DNA of 29,335 nucleotides from Fomitopsis serialis. Lineage: Eukaryota; Basidiomycota; Agaricomycetes; Polyporales; Fomitopsidaceae. Numbering within the stretch: position 1 is the stretch's first letter; each line of letters begins with the position of its first letter. Under the pieces are notes generated by a model, which ran no database searches, was not told the DNA's origin, and saw only the letters and a list, made by a program, of their open reading frames with translations. A program made the translations under genes and the position numbers. Positions 10,441 to 21,397 of this stretch are shown piece after piece. The stretch is from contig NW_025955417.1 of assembly GCF_022376445.1 (NCBI RefSeq), forward strand, positions 1 through 29,335, in the 5' to 3' direction.

Positions 10441-10779
10441 ATGCATATCGACTCCTCGCCCCATCTTGCAACTGGAACCTCGCAACTCAGCACCGCACCC
10501 CGCACCCTCAATACATGCACGCACACCTTCGCATTTTGTCTAGACATTCTCGCTAATGTTGCACTATACGTACAGGGAGGACCCTTCTGTAGCCAGCATA
10601 CGTTGTCGTATAATCTGCTCAGCGACGGCGCTATAACATAGCATTGTAGCGATAATGAACCGCCGAATTCTGTCCTCTTTCGAGCCTCCTGCCATAGTAA
10701 TTTACTAGACTCATCTCGTATGCGGGCTCTGCGCACTCTCATAACTTATACAATGAAATGAGCGGCATTTTCTGACGTA
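10441..10779. other. 3' flank of arrestin copy 2
   Basis: No gene is seen. The stretch is AT-richer than the coding DNA and ends at the TA dinucleotide (10778-10779) that borders the MITE-like element. It probably contains the 3' UTR and poly(A) site of the arrestin gene. Confidence 0.4.
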
Positions 10780-11075
10780 CTGTAGAATTTAATTCAATCC
10801 GGCGGTCACACGTCACAAGGCCCCTCGCCGCACCGGAAAACGGCCCTTGTCACAGGTCACTGAGGGCCCCGCCGGTCGTGACAAATGCATATATTTTTCG
10901 CCGCCTCCGGCGGCGGTCTCCAGCACGCATTTTGGTGATGTTTTGAGCGCATTGACGCGCCGCCGCACCGTCTGCGCGCATGTGTCACACGTCACCATCG
11001 CCCGCGCCGCGCCGTCTTCAGGCGGCGCGGCCGTCACACGTCACAACCCGCGCCGGATTGAATTAAATTCTACAG
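10780..11075. mobile_element. MITE-like element, 296 bp, with 25-bp perfect inverted repeats
   Basis: The left end 10780-10804 starts CTGTAGAATTTAATTCAATC and runs into cggcg; the right end 11051-11075 is its exact reverse complement. A TA dinucleotide lies immediately outside both ends (10778-10779 and 11076-11077), as expected for a TA target-site duplication. The interior is very GC-rich, in contrast to the AT-rich ends and flanks. It carries three direct copies of gtcacacgtcac (10805-10816, 10984-10995, 11033-11044) and GC-rich hairpins (for example ccgcgccg/cggcgcgg near 11005-11030). No transposase is encoded, so it would be a non-autonomous element, possibly mobilised by a Tc1/mariner-type transposase; the superfamily is inference from the TA alone. 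Confidence 0.85.
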
Positions 11076-11412
11076 TATTCTTGAACTACATGGATGCTTG
11101 TTTGAGCAATGCGGTGCGCGGCGATGATCTGCGTTCAATTGACACGGACTGGGATTGTGGCGCAGATGGCTGCGGAAATGGCCGGTGTTCCTGTAGACGC
11201 CGACGGTGTGAAACACGTGAAGGCGAGACATTGCATCAAGCGCCCGTCCAGCCCGCGTCCAGACTGGGACGACGACCACCATCCTGCCTCCGCACTGCCT
11301 GCCCGCCATCCCCGCCATCCAGCCCAGGCGCACCCAGAGCCTGCGTCACTCCTCTTATACTCTACTTACGACTGTACCATATCTTCTTCCCTAACGATTT
11401 TTGCGCATAATC
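11076..11412. promoter_or_regulatory. Upstream region of the PA-TM-RING gene
   Basis: About 337 bp lie between the MITE and the ATG. A weak TATA-like word (cttatac, 11354-11360) sits about 55-60 nt before the ATG, followed by a pyrimidine-rich leader. No separate gene is seen. The element's insertion just upstream could affect this promoter. Confidence 0.3.
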
Positions 11413-12889
11413 ATGGTCCATCTCCTCGCCCTCCTCGCCCTCTCTGGTCTCGTCCTCGAAAGCCGCTCTCATCCTGTCGACTGGTTGCGCAAATTTTCGA
11501 CCAGCGCAAGAGAGGAGAATGGCTGGCTATGGGGCTGGGCGTGGGCCGCTGACGGCACCGTCTCAATCGTCGACAGATCGCCTCCAGTGACCTTCCCTGC
11601 GCGGCCGGCCTCCTTCGGCGTTGAGCTGGGCGATCCTCTTCTGGGATACGTGCTCCCGCTCACTGCCTTTACCGTCCCTTGCGACGATCTCAACTCAAAC
11701 TTAACGTCTCGTCATCGCGCCGATCCCGCCCTTGGTTGTCCGCGACTCTGTGTTCGCGGGCCTCACGAGCCCGATCCGAGTGAATCGTGGATCGCCCTCG
11801 TGCAGAGGGGAGGTTGTCCGTTTGTCGAGAAGGCCCGGCAAGCACAGCAGCTCGGTGCGCGAGCTGTAGTAGTGGGCGGCGACAGAGACAGCCCGGATGC
11901 GCTGCTGAACATGTACAGCGAACGTATGTCCTCTTCGCTTCTGTCCGAGAAGCTTCGCTGATGATATCAGGCGACTCGTCTGACGTCGTTATTGCTGCTA
12001 CCTTCATCCGTTATTGGGACTATGTCGAGCTGCTATCCATGATCTCCGCATCTAACACGACGCACTCCGGCATGAAAACATTGTCACTCCTTCTCAGCAC
12101 GGAGTATTCAGCATGGGAATGGTACTCGTGAGCCCTGTTCTATGCATATACCTGCTCGCCTGACATTGTTTTGTATAGGCCTATCATCACCTTCATCGTC
12201 ATTCTGCTGCTCCCCTCCATCCTGACATTCGTCACCTTGCTCGTGCACCGTTATCGCATGTCTCGCCAAGCTCAGCGCGATCGTGCACCCGAAGAGGTCG
12301 TCCATAGCCTCCCTTGGCGAGTCTGGACGGGGACGGGTTGGGAGAAGCATGAGGCAGCGTTTCCTCGGCCAAACCCCCAGCACGACCCCGCAGCTCCGGA
12401 ACCAGACGTCGAACAGGGCGTGAACAACCCTACTCCCTACCCCTCTACTTCGCATGACGTTGATCTCCCCGAATGGGTCGAGCAGCAAATGGAATGTGCC
12501 ATCTGCCTCGAGATGTTTGCGAAAGGTGATCGGGTGAGAGTGCTACCCTGTCATCACATGTTCCATATGGACGAGGTGGATGAGTGGCTTATTAATAAGA
12601 AGAAACTCGTGTGTAGCGTTGTTGTCTTGCATATGCGCCGCCTACTCACCATTTGCGCTATCAGTGCCCCGTCTGCAAGATGGACGTAACATGCGCTCAT
12701 CCTCCAGCGCCCCATCGATCTCATAGCGCGCCTCCGCCTCCAGAGGATGGGTCTGACGCAGATGACTCTGCTGCTGCTGCTGCTGCACGTGAGCAAGCTC
12801 CTCTGCCTGCACGCAGTATATCACCTGCGTCGGAACGAACGCCCTTGCTTCGGGACAATACAGCCCACCGGTACGAGGATACGTCTTGA
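11413..12889 (+). CDS. PA-TM-RING E3 ubiquitin ligase
   Basis: Exons 11413-11923, 11971-12127, 12179-12608, 12665-12889 give 440 aa. Order: signal peptide ([19 protein letters not shown]); a lumenal protease-associated domain, seen as [31 protein letters not shown] and VVIAATFI; a transmembrane helix about 225-246 ([20 protein letters not shown]); a cytosolic linker; a RING about 329-370; an Ala- and Ser/Pro-rich tail with ERTPLL near the end. The architecture matches RNF13-type ligases that sort or ubiquitinate proteins in endosomes or vacuoles. The RING ligands visible are C329, C332, C347, H349, H352, C367 and C370. The residue two after FHM that is normally Cys is Glu355, in [10 protein letters not shown]. 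The ATG at 11413 was chosen because it starts a typical signal peptide. The Ala run is encoded by a (CTG/GCT) repeat at about 12767-12786. Confidence 0.92.
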
Positions 12890-14431
12890 CGGCGTCAATG
12901 CTGCTGTCGTAATGATCTCACGAGGCTCTTTTGTTCCCCCTCACCCAACTCTGCTGTACGTGTACTCTCATATCTTATACTGTAACGATTAGTACGATGA
13001 CCAGCGTGCATACATGTACTGTCCGCGGCGGGCATTTGGCGTCTGGGACGCCCAGGCGCCAGCTTCTACTAATGTCAGCATCGAGTCTAACGCCTCTTGC
13101 AGGCTTCTCTTGCGGATTTAATATGTTTTTCTAACGACACACCCTGCATTACTGATGATCAGCCTAACGTCTGCATTCCAGGGTTCGATACTCAAGTGTC
13201 TACTCTCAGGCAAACGCCTCTCAGATCCTAGGGCTAGACCCCTGTATGGGTCAGGTTCCAGCTTCGGATGTCTCAGCTGAGTGTACCGCATGCTCCGTTG
13301 TCGCCGCGCAGGCACACGACGCGTCTCGCCCGCTCGGCACCTAGTCCGACATCTGAACCCGCTGCCGCAAGGCGAGACAATGAACCACTTGGACATCTGG
13401 CGGTTTAGTATGGGACACTCTTCAGTCACGTCGACCACAGGCCAGAAAGGGTGACATCACAATGCAGCAATGTCTGAAAGACCACTAGCCATGCTGCTGC
13501 AATGAGGCAGTCAGATGGCACTGATTGCAGAGTATTCACAGGATCCCACTCGACGCTGCCGTATCCCTCTCTACGATCACCACAGTCAAGGACAAGGTGC
13601 GCATCGCCTACCCACGAATTATCTCCGTCGCTCCTGCAGTCTCCAGGACTTGCATCTTAGTTAGATTCATGTTCTTGAATAATCTGCAACCTGGTTCGCG
13701 ACTTCTACCACAAATGGTCTAGAAACGCTTATTGTCTTCCGCCGACAAGGAACCATCTTCCCACATCGGGCGCGTCGGCAGTGCCGCATCGCGAGATTCA
13801 AGTTCGATGTTCTCAAAAGGCGGGGCTCTCGGTGAAGGCGCATCGACCTCGGTAGCATCTTCCCGCCCAATCAATATCAGATGGACGGCGACGGCGGGGA
13901 CAAGTTGTCCGAACAATTGTCTGTCGCAACGTGGCGCTCATCAGCCCGGTGCGTATCCTCTCCCACCTGCGCCCCCCTTATTGTCTCGCCATCTTCGATT
14001 TCGCCTTCAGGATATCGGAGATGCCTCCCTTGACAAAAAAGACCTCTCCCCGTGAATTTAACTCACGAATGACTAAGCCCTTGCCCTCGACATTGTCCGC
14101 CGTTCCAGTGACTCCAGCGCCAGTTGCTGCAGGGATTTATACCATACCCTCCTCCCCCTTGCGCTCCCCTTATTGACCGTGACCGCCCCCTCTCTTGTTT
14201 ACTCATCTCCACACGCAAATTCGACTTGTTCTTCAGGTATGGTGTTTGATCTGTCCCGCGCGAAACACTTCTCTGTACTAACGCCTTTGTTCATGAAAGG
14301 GGTTCCTTGCGTCCGTGTATCCCACTACCTCTCTATATTCATTCCTCCTACGTCCCGTCAGGCTTGCTATATCTGAGGCTGTCATCTCGAGCGAAGCCAC
14401 TTGCTCGCGATCATCCTTTCTGGGTTTCAGC
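12890..14431. other. Long intergenic region upstream of the CCCH gene
   Basis: About 1.5 kb without a gene I can defend. A minus-strand frame at 13916-13719 has an acidic, natural-looking C-terminus (ENIELESRDAALPTRP) preceded by a short hydrophobic stretch, which could be the decayed end of a membrane-protein gene, but I find no upstream exons. The right third (14136 onward) holds the likely promoter and leader of the CCCH gene: a TATA-like word, a pyrimidine-rich tract, and a possible 5' UTR intron from gtatgg (14237) to tttcag (14430). Confidence 0.4.
14136..14141 (+). promoter_or_regulatory. Probable TATA box of the CCCH zinc-finger gene
   Basis: TTTATA within ggatttatacc, followed by pyrimidine-rich DNA to about 14210. 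That would place the transcription start near 14170-14200, just before a possible leader exon ending at 14236 (cttcag followed by gtatgg). The coding ATG is at 14432, reached after a putative 194-nt 5' UTR intron ending in tttcag one base before the ATG. Confidence 0.45.
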
Positions 14432-16105
14432 ATGCTTCACGAATTCCCGCCGTCACACGCCGAAACCGACATGATGTTCAAGTCGTTCGGTTCGTCTCCT
14501 GCCGTCCGGCAAGGAATATAGCGCTGACCTTTGTTATGATCGTAGAAACTCGATACAGCGATGGTCGTGACCGTTCAGTGTCTCCCCGCTCCGTGCTCGA
14601 ATGCCCGCCGTTCGAGGTGCCTCTCAACAGTCCTCCCCCTCTGCACCCCGCGTTTCTTGTGTGGTGCCCGAAGACGAGGGGACTGGAGTTCGCACAACCC
14701 CCATCGCCCCCTTCACCGTACTTTGGCGGGCGAAGGCGCCTCCCCTCCGAGATATCCACAATCTCTACCAGTTCTACAGATTCCTCGGGGTTCTTTGGTG
14801 ATGCCAGCGACCGCGAAGACGATTTTGAAGACTTTGCGTGGCCGCCCGTTCCGCCACCTACCCCCCTTTCGTTTCAGGAGTCCGTGTCAGACACCACGGA
14901 TACTGCCGAAGAGCCGTACCCTGCGGCGACGGTCGAATACTTGGACAGACCTCCTATTTCATCCCGTCATCTGCCGCCTGGTCACTCTTCGTTATACAGG
15001 CTCCCTAAAGACAACCTCTATAAGAGTATGTTTCGCCCATTTCTTCACGTGTGGGCTTTACTGACGCCAGCGAATAGCGAAACCGTGCAAGTTCTACTTC
15101 ACGGACAAGTCATGCATCAAGGGAGACAAGTGTAACTTGTAAGCCAATTCCACACCGCATTGCGTTCGGTCCTGATGCGTCCCATCAGTATTCATGACGA
15201 ATGGGAACGTGCGCTTCGCCCCTCTCGCCCTAAGAGCGAAAAGCGAATGCCACCTCCCCTTTCTACCCTGGGTCGCCGGCCTACAGGTGAGGCGCCCAGG
15301 CAGCCCCACCCCACAACCCCGAGGCCGACAGAGCTTCATGCCCATGCACTGCCGAAACGACCTGCAGAGGATGCACAGAGGGCGCACAATCCGAACTTCT
15401 ATCCCATCACATGGCGCGTCATCGGTGGCGGCGTTCTGATGGGCGGCAGACGTAAGTCTTATGACGTTTACTCAAAGTCTATAGTGATCGAGCGATCTTT
15501 CCGTAGGCGAAATCTGTCAAGAATTCATGGCTGGACGCTGTCATGAGGGCGCCGACTGCAAGTACGCGCATCCTGGTGGTACGTATGTCCTGCCATTACG
15601 CACTGCGCGGTCCTGATCGGAAGTGATGTTAGGAGATGACGGGGAAGACTCGTCACTCAGCAATCTGTATCCGTACATGTCCCCACTATCCCCGGTTCAA
15701 GAGGAACCGGCGTACGTTCCTTCTAATCATTCCCCTGTCGCCCTGCTACACCAACCCTCCATATGTTCACCGGTTCTGCGCTCCCCACCTCTGTCAGCAC
15801 ACAATCCGTCGTCTTACACAGACGAACGTCGTCGCCGCGGGCGGAGAGCCAAGAAGCCACTCACCATCATCCCCCCTCCCATACCTGAGCAGCCCGAGCT
15901 GGTGGGCTACTCTGCCCATCGGGTGCTGGACGGAAGCACGCTCCTTGAGTTGGAAGCGTCGCCGCCACCAGCGGCGGAGACGCCCGACCTTTCGCCGGAC
16001 CGCCTCGACGTTGCGTCTTTGGCACGCTCACTTGTACGACCATTATCTACTCCGCCAAGTCTAAGCGGGCCACGACCTCAGGTAGTGAACGTATGTCATG
16101 TTTAG
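14432..16105 (+). CDS. Protein with two CCCH zinc fingers
   Basis: Exons 14432-14489, 14546-15025, 15078-15138, 15189-15451, 15507-15578, 15633-16105 give 468 aa. The first finger is C183-x8-C192-x5-C198-x3-H202 (KPCKFYFTDKSCIKGDKCNF, the His two residues later), with the third Cys and the His split across an intron. The second is C291-x7-C299-x5-C305-x3-H309 (EICQEFMAGRC, HEGADCKYAHPG), carried almost alone on a 72-nt exon. Tandem CCCH fingers usually bind RNA, often AU-rich or other single-stranded mRNA elements. The linkers are long, Pro/Ser-rich and probably disordered (SPPPLHPAFLVW, an acidic SDREDDFEDFAWPPVPPP), and the tail has basic RRRRGRRAKK, a possible nuclear signal. The fingers lie about 90 residues apart, unlike the tight TIS11 pair, so this is not a clear Cth1/Tis11 protein. 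The start is the first ATG after a strong acceptor and is only moderately sure. Confidence 0.8.
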
Positions 16106-17348
16106 TGTCCTGATATAAGCGTCGTCAGCTCATCTGCTTCTCGTAGCTGTTCGCTGCGGAGATGCCTTAGGACGGTGCCTCTTGAGCAAAGCCTCTTGGC
16201 CCTGGTTCTCCCTGTGCATCGTTATTCGATCTTTCTGCATCGTGGTCTACGAGCTGCATCACCGTTATCTGTCTCCCGCTCACCCGCATACCCTCTCTCC
16301 ATCCACGCATCTGCATTACATTGACCCCATCCGCTTTAGCGCGGATGTGAATATCGTATAGACTGTTTCGGTTTTACGTCGACGCACTTTTCCCGATCTC
16401 GTTATTGATTCCCATCATTGAACGGCGCATATATCTTCGCTTTGAAGATAGTACAGTATTGAATGGCCAACGATGGCTCGGATGCAGATGACGGGCGATG
16501 GCGCAACGCGCGCGGCTTCAAACCCTGGGACCTGTAAGCTGCCATGCATGATCAGTGCGGTCCGAGCCTACTTGGTCTGAACCCGTATAGCCAGACGATG
16601 ACCTTCGTAGTTATGACTCGCGTGTCCTTTTGTGTCTCTGATCATCTGGTCTGGATATATATGTCACTGCTTTCGCACAAGAGTAGTAGTAGAGTTTACG
16701 ATCGAGACGGGAACATCACAGCTCGTGAAGCTTGCTGTTTTTGACCGCGACATTACGCCTTGATTACGCCGCTCACGGCCCTATGCCGTGGCAGATGAGT
16801 TCAGACGAGTTAGTAAAGTAATGCACGTCGCCCGATCCAGTATGTTGCTGGCGTATATGACGTGGTATAGGAGATCGACGTGCTAGAGTCGCCAAATTCT
16901 CTCACTGGCATCAGGCTCAAATCAGGCTACCAGAGAATCCGAACGACTCGGAGTCAATCTCTAGAGGATGCAAACAGCCTCCGTGCAACTCACCCAGTGC
17001 CATACACGTAAATATAGTAGAGACCGAAAGTCAGGTCAAGAGGACTGCCAGTGGATGAAGCGGATGTCCTCCTCGTCCTCGTCTACTACTGTGTCGGCGC
17101 CTATCTAGGTCCCAGTGAGGATGCTAAGTTATCAGATAAGATAATGATTTGGGTCCGTGCCACCCGGACCTGGACCGACGTGCAGGCGCCCAGGCGTTGG
17201 AGCCGCTTTCTATTCCTCCTTGGTTCCTCCCCAACCTAACATATAAACTATTTCCGAGCAGCTGTGCTTGCTCTCTTCGTCCCTCCTTTGCATCAAGCTC
17301 CGTGTGCTTCCTCCTTCCTCCAGTACCTCCTTCATCCTCGCACCGATC
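16106..17348. other. Intergenic region between CCCH gene and heme oxygenase
   Basis: About 1.24 kb with no recognisable gene on either strand. The first few hundred bases are probably the 3' UTR of the CCCH gene. The final 110 bases hold the heme oxygenase TATA box and leader. A short open frame at 17051-17239 has no family resemblance. Confidence 0.45.
17241..17247 (+). promoter_or_regulatory. TATA box of heme oxygenase gene
   Basis: atataaa lies 102-108 nt before the ATG at 17349. It is followed by a pyrimidine-rich leader (ctctcttcgtccctcctttg and onward), giving a likely start of transcription around 17275-17290. Confidence 0.6.
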
Positions 17349-18446
17349 ATGTCGGCAGAGCCAATATACGTCGACTTCTCTTTGCCCCTTGCCGAGCTCC
17401 TCCGCGAAGGCACCGCCATCGCACATGAAGAGGCAGCGAAGAGCCAGGGGGCGACGTGGATGGTCCGAGGCGAGCTCGACAGGGAGGAGTACATCCGGTT
17501 CCTCATGATGCTTTGGCACGTATATGAGTACGTCCGATTTTTTCCTTGTAGCCTAGCCATCGCGACCCTAACACCGTTCGCGTAGCACGCTCGAGCTCGG
17601 TCTCGAGCGGCATGCGTCACACTCAACACTTTCGTTCACTCACAACCCCGCTCTTCTGTCGCGCGCACCGGCTCTCTCTGCCGACATTGCCCACTTCTTG
17701 CAGAAGGCGGACTGGCAGGATCACCCCTTGCACGTGGAGCTCATGAACGACCCTCCCGCCGCCCTCTCGCAATATCTAAAACGTTTGAAGGATATAACTT
17801 TGTCTGAAGACCCCTCTGCCCTTCTCTCACATGCATACGTGCGCTATATGGGCGACTTGAGCGGAGGCCAGGTCATTCGTGGCAGGGTCACCAAAGCATA
17901 CAGCCTTGAGGATGGGTTGGGCGTGTCTTTCTTTGATTTCAAGCCTCTGGGGGGAACAGGGACCGCAACCATTGGCGAGATGAGGAAGATCAAGGAATGG
18001 TATCGCGAGAACATGAACTCCGCTGTCGGTGACAATCAGGACCTGAAAGGCGAGTGCTCCCTCTGCCCAAAGTCGCCGAACGCTCATGACCTCTCACAGC
18101 GGACATCGTCGAGGAGGCGATCACGGCGTTCGAGCTCAACGGTGGGCTCTTCGCTGCCCTGCGGCCACCATCCTTGCCTTCGTTGGAGGTCTGCATCCCC
18201 ACTCTACCACCGCTGGGAGAACCCATCACGCCCGTTGATGGCAGCTTGAACAAACTATCAGGAGGCGGTGGATCAACGGTGCTGTACGAGTCAAAGGTGG
18301 CAGAGAAGATGTATCAGATGTCCGGCGTCATCGCGGTGGTCGCCGCCATGTCGCTGGCCCACTTCGCTCTGGTTGTCGGCGGGTTCACGGGAGACCGGGG
18401 CATGGCCAAGCTGGAGGCATTGAGGAGCTGGTGGTTTGCTCACTAG
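17349..18446 (+). CDS. HMX1: Heme oxygenase, tail-anchored
   Basis: Opens heme to biliverdin, CO and iron at the ER surface, serving iron reuse and heme turnover. Exons 17349-17527, 17586-18049, 18100-18446 give 329 aa. His26 in TAIAHEEA is placed like the proximal heme ligand of known enzymes. The distal-helix signature is SHAYVRYMGDLSGGQVI, with the Gly/Asp segment at 149-154. Later blocks are FFDFKPLGG, IKEWYRENMN and VEEAITAFELNGGLF. A hydrophobic segment at about 289-309 (SGVIAVVAAMSLAHFALVVGG) with a short C-terminal end fits a tail anchor. The second intron (18050-18099) has a GC donor, gcgagt. A GT donor at 18029 is also in phase but would delete GDNQDLK, which family members keep, so the GC donor is preferred. 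The symbol follows the yeast homolog. Confidence 0.95.
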
Positions 18447-18725
18447 GCGGAGCATGTAAGGACGCGTTATATACAGACATCTACAGGTTCCTGCCGTTGT
18501 ACCAGCCTCGCACGAACGTCATCCTGGAATGATACACGTCTGTGCTTGATAGTGGCTGTTATCCCCGAGCGCACGGTGAATTGTCTGGTAGCGCTGGGTG
18601 ATCGAGTGATCGAGATTGGGCAAGACAAGATCCTGGAACTCCAGATTGCGTTTCGCGTTTCACCGCCATCTTGCCACCGTGACCGACATATCGTTACTGT
18701 TTGCCACACTGTCATAACTTACAAG

Positions 18726-20968
18726 ATGTCGGTGAAGCGACGGCGCGTCTCTCAGGAACTGGGGCCATTGACCGCAGGGAACGCTTCGTCGCTCAAATAT
18801 ACGCGGAGCACATCCATTGAGGCACTCCTTGACGGCGGCCTTCCCTATTCAAGGTCAAGAGGTAGCCTGCCCCTCCTTAGACCCCGTTCTCAATCATAAT
18901 CACGAACCCGCAGAAAGCTACGTGGCCATACCGCCTGTGTGAACGCGCTCGCCTTCTCTCAGTCCGGGCGCTGGCTCGCAAGCGGCGGAGATGGTGAGTT
19001 GTACCTCGCGCCCCTCGGGCGTCCAAGCTAGATCTCATGCTGCCGCAGATCCACACATCCGACTCTGGGATTTCCATCAGGATGACTTGCGGGAGCCATC
19101 ACAGCACTTCGCTGGTCATAGGGTGAGGATAAGTCTACCCTTCATATCTAATCCTTTGTTCATCTGTTTAGACCAACATCTTCGCCCTAGCGTTCTCGGC
19201 ATCGAGCAAGTTCCTCTATTCGTAAGTCGCCGCTTCGTAGCTTGCTCCCCGCGGGATGTTTGATTATGTCCAGAGGAGCAACAGACAATAGTATCCACAC
19301 ATACGACCTCGAATACTCGCGCTCGTTGGACTCGCGAGCCGTTTCTGACCCGGATACTATCCACTTGTTACACAAGGTGCCCTTTTCGTGCTTTTTTGCA
19401 CTGCATCTCCCTCTGATGTCCGAGCCAGGACAGCATCCGTGGTTTGTCGTGCCACCCACAGCACGACGAGATCTTCCTGAGTGCCAGGTATCTATATACA
19501 CTCTGAGTGTTGCGTCACGATCTGAGCTCTTCCCTTCCCTGCAGCGACGATGGCTGCATCATCATGCACGACATGCGCGCGCAGAGCACACTGACCCGGG
19601 CACAGGGTACGCTGCAACACGATACCGAGTTCACCAGCGTGCAGTTCCACCCCGAGATGCCGCATATTTTTGTGACGAGCGATAACCGTGGGGAGGTGTG
19701 CTTGCGCGACACGCGGACAGCGTTCGGGCCAAGAAGCCAGAGGCGGGACAAGGGCGTCGCGCAGAAGGTGGGTGGGCTTTCCAGCGGTGATCGTGTCGTT
19801 GTTGAGGTGTTTGGTGCGCAGTATGTAACCACGATCTCGAAGCCGTCCACACGGTACCTCAGCAATCCGGAGGTTAGCAGTGTGACGTTCGATCGCACAG
19901 GTGCAGTTCATGTTCAGGCTAGTATTGTATCACGCTAAGTAACTTGGATCACCAGGGACGAAGTTGGCTGCAACTATGACAGTATGTCTGATATCCGCGA
20001 TGAATCCCTGTTCACTCATACCATCCATACGACAGCACTTCTCCCCTACTATCTACTCACTCTCTGATCCATATCCAATCGCTGTGTGTACAGCGTCTAC
20101 CCAGCCCGATGGCTCGCCCATACCACAGGGTGAGCGTAGCTATGCGAACTCGTGTACCATCAAGGCAAGTTGGCATTTCCTTGATTGACTTCGGCGACTG
20201 ATGGCTTGACTTATGTATGCGCAATCTTGATTACAGCATGGTTCCTTTGGCGGTGGCGGAGTTCTCGACGACCCCTACTACTGTGCAGGCTCCGACGACT
20301 TCCGGACTTACATATGGAAAATTCCTTCCCCTGCCATTCTGGCGCAACAACGAGAAGAGTATATTAGTGACGACTGGTCAAGCGAGAACTCCAACACAAT
20401 TGGTGCGTGGCTCTTTGCTACCCTATTCAGCTTTCGTTCCTTCAGCTATCGGTTTCCAGGCTTCGCTGCATCCTCTACAGATGCGCGGCGTGTCCCTGTT
20501 ACGCTCTCGCGGCCCGTTACCCGCCTCACTGGTCACAGCTCTATCGTGAACACAGCCCTCATGCACCCCACCTTTCCTGCTGTCCTCACAGCCGGCATCG
20601 AACGCGACATCCTCTTGCACTCGCCCACACCCGCCGCGCCTTTCCTGCCCTCTACCTCCCTGACTCTGACGCCAACGGCTGTGCGGCCTCTTCCTCCAGC
20701 TGAGATGGCTTGGTCTCGACGCGTCATGCGAATGATGATTCCGCAGACCCTGGACGAAGTCGAGCCTGAGGACGATAGCACGACTATCGCAATGTTCGAC
20801 CAGTACGTGGTGGTCTTCCGCGGCGATATGGCCTGACTGACGCCTGGCCTGTGCAGAATTATCTGCGAAGAGAGCGACGCGGACGTGTTCGCTGTGCGGA
20901 GATGGAATGGAGATGCGCACGGGGACGAGGATACGGATGATGCCATGACAGGCATCGACGAAGCATGA
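18726..20968 (+). CDS. DCAF5-like WD40-repeat protein
   Basis: Thirteen exons: 18726-18853, 18914-18993, 19049-19122, 19172-19221, 19274-19376, 19429-19487, 19545-19767, 19822-19900, 19956-19981, 20036-20164, 20237-20402, 20460-20802, 20857-20968; 523 aa. WD40 blades are recognisable: KLRGHTACVNALAF with SGRWLASGGDDPHIRLWDF; TNIFALAFSASSKFLYSGA; DSIRGLSCHPQHDEIFLSAS; EFTSVQFHPEMPHIFVTSD; YYCAGSDDFRTYIWKIP; LTGHSSIVNTALMHPTFPAV. Order and wording follow human DCAF5/DCAF6, substrate receptors of the DDB1-CUL4 ubiquitin ligase, including the long insertion before the GSDDF blade. A CUL4 role is inference. The N terminus is basic (KRRR, possible nuclear signal) and the C terminus acidic (DEDTDD). 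The intron 20165-20236 has a GC donor with the ideal context AAG/gcaagt. The exon of only 26 nt (19956-19981) and the next acceptor (20035) are the least certain parts. Confidence 0.88.
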
Positions 20969-21397
20969 CACTTCTGTGACCACTTATATCACGGTCGGTG
21001 TCCACAGTATCTGTCAGCTTTAGGGTAAGTTTCTCGGAGTTGTCACGTATAGTACACGCTAAGCAGGCACGACAGGTAGAGGTTTTCTGCGATACGAAAC
21101 CACTTTAGCAACAATCGTAGACCAACGTACGACGGATGAATTAAGTCACACTCTGACCACAGCGACTGGAGTCTGTGAACAGACCTCCTGGCGGGGCTGG
21201 GTATCGCTCTCGCCATGCCCGGCAGACGCGTCGAGAGGCCGGTGCGATGCCCCGATATGTGCAGGGGCGCGGCGGAGAGGCCGGTGGCGTTGACGTGGGA
21301 TGAACCAGGATGACGTGCCGGCCGGCGTGCGCAAGTTGAACATAAGAGGCCGCCCCGCGCCCCGCCGCTCTTCACCTCTCTCTTCTGTCCCGCCAAC
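20969..21397. promoter_or_regulatory. Upstream region of the repeat-protein gene
   Basis: About 430 bp. No gene is seen. The last 60 bases before the ATG are C/T-rich (cttcacctctctcttctgtc), which fits a fungal leader. There is no clear TATA; cataagagg at about 21340 is the nearest candidate. The middle (21180-21310) is GC-rich. Confidence 0.35.

Noticed and set aside
10847..11410. 187-residue plus-strand frame spanning the MITE and its right flank
   Set aside because: It runs through the inverted-repeat element and across its border, with no domain, so it is chance openness in GC-rich DNA.
13176..13195. gggttcgatac, resembling a tRNA B box
   Set aside because: No T-stem pairing, A box or acceptor stem surrounds it.
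13719..13916. Minus-strand frame with an acidic, gene-like C-terminus
   Set aside because: It could be the tail of a decayed membrane-protein gene, but no upstream exons or helices could be found, so it is mentioned only in the gap description.
18029..18034. GT donor alternative for heme oxygenase intron 2
   Set aside because: It is in phase but removes GDNQDLK, which aligns with a segment kept by other heme oxygenases; the GC donor at 18050 is preferred.
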